Assembly: GCF_003254565.1 (NCBI RefSeq)
Contig: NZ_QJRI01000151.1
Span: 1-33,401 of the forward strand
Length of the DNA: 33,401 nucleotides
Direction: 5' to 3'
Source: Flavobacterium nitrogenifigens
Lineage (GTDB): Bacteria; Bacteroidota; Bacteroidia; Flavobacteriales; Flavobacteriaceae
In this document: in pieces, positions 31,740-33,401 of the stretch
Position numbering within the stretch: the stretch's first letter is position 1
Layout: the number at the start of each line of letters is the position of its first letter
The notes under the pieces: generated by a model
Told to the model about the DNA's origin: nothing
What the model saw: the letters and a program-made list of their open reading frames with translations, nothing else
Databases searched by the model: none
Position numbers and translations under genes: made by a program

Positions 31740-33065
31740 TCAAATCAAGCAAATCACAAAACTCGTTTTATCTTCGTCCGTTTGATAGCTTAGATAACCT
31801 CCATGCGCTTCTATAATATTTTTAGAAAGCGTCAAACCAATTCCTGCCCCATCTTTTCTTGTGGTGAAAAACGGAAGAAAAACTTTATCTCTAATTTCTG
31901 CGTCTACTCCTTTTCCATTGTCTGAAATCACAATGAAAAAGCGATTGTTTTCAGTATAACTCGAAATCAGCAATTTCTTTTCTGTTTTTTCCATTAAAGC
32001 ATGAATACTATTGGTAATCAAATTGATAATTACCTGCTCCATTTGATTTTTATCGATCATAATAGAACGCGAACTGTGTATTTCATTTATCAATTCAATT
32101 TTTTCTTCCTTCAAAATCGGACTCATAATTCGAAGACAATCTTCAAACAGAACATTAATTGGCGTCATTTGTTTGTTTGGCGTTGGCAACATTGCCAGTT
32201 TACGGTAATTTTCCACAAAAAACTGCAAATGATCACTCCTATTTATGATGGTCGAAATACTGCTTTTGATGTCCTCAAAATCATCTTCTTCCAATTCTTC
32301 CTGATCGACAATATGAAGCAAATTCTGCGAAAGCGCACGAATCGGCGTTAGCGAATTCATTAATTCATGCGAAATAATCTTCATTAAATTAATCCACGCT
32401 TCTTTCTCTTTCTTCTCAATAACACGCTGAATACTATCTAGTAAAATGATAAAATACTCTTTATTGTAAGTTTGGGTATGCGACGTCTGAAGCATAAAAG
32501 TCTGAAGGTCTTGATCTTCAATTTTGATAGAAATAGCTTTTTTAAGTTCAGTAAAACCAACCTTTTCAATCTCACTGCACAAACTCGGAAGATAGTTTTT
32601 AAGATATTGCCAATGACTTACTTTTGGCACTTTAAAAAGATTCGAAAAACAGTCGTTCATTATAAAAATCGACCAATCCTCATTTTCTTTTTCTAAGATC
32701 AAAGCCGCAGTATCGATACTGTTCAAAATCGAACGGTAGATTAATTCTTTGGAAATCTGCTCTTGTTTCTGAACCTTTAAAGTATCATACAAGTGATACA
32801 GACTATTAAAATTGTCTTTTTTATGTTCTTCTGGAAAATGGGCAGAAAAGTCGTCATGCAGAATCGAGTTTATTGTTTTATCATAAAACAGCAATTGGTT
32901 TTTGACAAAAAAATACATTTCGAATAGGAAAATCAAAACGAAAACACCAACCAATAAAGCGTTGTAATGAAATCCTTTATAGAATAATAATGCGGTGGCA
33001 AGGAAGAGCACCATTACAAATAAAACTCTCACGAACAATGCATTATAAAACTTCCAGTTCTTCAT
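31740..33065 (-). CDS. Sensor histidine kinase
   Basis: A 441-residue membrane kinase. Two N-terminal transmembrane segments (about 10-29 and 36-54) with almost no loop between mean it has no large periplasmic sensor. A cytoplasmic PAS-like segment covers about 110-215. The HisKA motif KIISHELMNSLTPIRALSQN has phosphorylated H233. The HATPase domain has IINLITNSIHAL (N352), SDNGKGVD (382-389) and the TTRKDGAGIGLTLSK lid. The architecture resembles NtrY/AtoS-type kinases that partner sigma-54-dependent NtrC-like regulators. Its expected partner is present only as a fragment just upstream (33209-33268). A repeat lies 2 bp before the start codon. Confidence 0.92.
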   Translation of the reverse strand: MKNWKFYNALFVRVLFVMVLFLATALLFYKGFHYNALLVGVFVLIFLFEMYFFVKNQLLFYDKTINSILHDDFSAHFPEEHKKDNFNSLYHLYDTLKVQKQEQISKELIYRSILNSIDTAALILEKENEDWSIFIMNDCFSNLFKVPKVSHWQYLKNYLPSLCSEIEKVGFTELKKAISIKIEDQDLQTFMLQTSHTQTYNKEYFIILLDSIQRVIEKKEKEAWINLMKIISHELMNSLTPIRALSQNLLHIVDQEELEEDDFEDIKSSISTIINRSDHLQFFVENYRKLAMLPTPNKQMTPINVLFEDCLRIMSPILKEEKIELINEIHSSRSIMIDKNQMEQVIINLITNSIHALMEKTEKKLLISSYTENNRFFIVISDNGKGVDAEIRDKVFLPFFTTRKDGAGIGLTLSKNIIEAHGGYLSYQTDEDKTSFVICLI

Positions 33066-33067
33066 TT

Positions 33068-33203
33068 TTTTTGAATTGCCTCCAGCTTTAGCTGGAGAGA
33101 TACATTATTTATAGAAATAGGCTTTAGCCAAAATGCCTAAGTTTGGCTAAAGCCCCAATCTTATCTCAAAATTAACATCCAGCTAAAGCTGGACGCTACT
33201 CAT
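33068..33203. repeat. Family E repeat, copy 1
   Basis: The unit contains three palindromes: CTCCAGCTTTAGCTGGAG, GGCTTTAGCCAAA paired with TTTGGCTAAAGCC, and CCAGCTAAAGCTGG. It begins 2 bp upstream of the histidine kinase start codon and fills nearly the whole gap to the regulator fragment. Copy 2 starts about 213 bp further on in the same orientation. Confidence 0.88.
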
Positions 33204-33208
33204 TTTCT

Positions 33209-33268
33209 CTAATTCTTCAAATCGTATTTCTCTATTCTTCTGTACAAAGCGGCACGAGACAAACCAAA
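33209..33268 (-). pseudogene. C-terminal fragment of an NtrC-like response regulator
   Basis: On the minus strand FGLSRAALYRRIEKYDLKN followed by TAG is the typical Fis-type helix-turn-helix end of sigma-54-dependent response regulators. In frame, an upstream TAA at 33269-33271 and family E sequence from 33281 replace the expected preceding residues. The partner of the adjacent histidine kinase is therefore broken here. Whether the rest of the gene lies beyond the window on the other side of copy 2 cannot be seen. Confidence 0.65.
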
Positions 33269-33280
33269 TTATTTATTACT

Positions 33281-33401
33281 TTTTTGAATTGCCTCCAGCT
33301 TTAGCTGGAGAGATATATTAATTTACAGAAATAGACTTTAGCCAAAATGCCTAAGTTTGGCTAAAGCCCCAATCTTATCTCAAAATTAACATCCAGCTAA
33401 A
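33281..33401. repeat. Family E repeat, copy 2 (cut by window end)
   Basis: It matches copy 1 over its whole visible length with a few substitutions and one extra base, beginning TTTTTGAATTGCCTCCAGCT. It sits exactly where the response regulator reading frame is lost. Confidence 0.88.

Noticed and set aside
33068..33401. CRISPR-like array from the repeated CCAGCTAAAGC motif
   Set aside because: Units are palindromic, about 213 bp apart, with coding sequence rather than spacers between them, and no cas genes are present.

Overview
The window is chromosomal DNA of a Bacteroidota bacterium, almost certainly Flavobacterium or a close relative. The evidence is low G+C, recognisable flavobacterial proteins (TrmB, Trx, AmtB, lipoproteins with short SCS-type lipoboxes), little Shine-Dalgarno signal, and promoters of the Bacteroidetes type (TTG about 19 nt before TAnnTTTG) in front of several genes. 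No transposase, integrase, phage module or CRISPR array is visible. The intergenic DNA is unusually rich in short palindromic repeats of several families, named A to G below.

Layout. 1-1700: an M20 dipeptidase (minus) and tRNA-Leu(UAG). 1750-4350: an accessory patch with an A/T-rich PIN-like protein gene, a small orphan gene, and about 650 nt of repeat debris. 4350-6000: an anchored gluzincin-like protein and a HAD phosphatase/phosphomutase, convergent. 6160-11330: a minus-strand tripartite efflux cluster (AraC regulator, TolC-type outer membrane channel, HlyD/EmrA adaptor, EmrB-type MFS pump). 11590-12520: two copies of a tRNA-Asp transcription unit separated by repeats. 12550-16060: a DUF58 protein overlapping an M1 aminopeptidase. 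16110-21400: a plus-strand metal-acquisition cluster. 21500-24580: thioredoxin and an AsmA-family protein. 24600-26000: an HNH endonuclease, a paralogue of the small orphan gene, and a 123-bp direct-repeat unit. 26110-31560: HPF, a triple-repeat lipoprotein, an NTF2-like protein, AmtB, TrmB, a LysE-type transporter and an alkyltransferase-like protein. 31740-33401: a histidine kinase whose partner response regulator survives only as a C-terminal scrap between two copies of a repeat.

The most interesting system is the 16.1-21.4 kb cluster. A small exported protein with a CxxC motif, two DUF4625-type lipoproteins (one with a histidine cluster), a TonB-dependent receptor, and a His/Asp-rich lipoprotein resembling the zinc chaperone AztD follow a promoter covered by two near-identical 7-1-7 palindromes. 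That architecture is typical of Fur-family (Zur-like) operators. I infer a zinc-responsive outer-membrane metal-uptake system. The metal and the regulator are inference, not shown by the sequence.

Second in interest are the repeats. Palindromes are nested inside other palindromes, arm sequences covary between copies, one repeat separates a histidine kinase from its regulator, and a 123-bp unit carrying a 28-codon ORF and a hairpin is flanked by 21-bp direct repeats.
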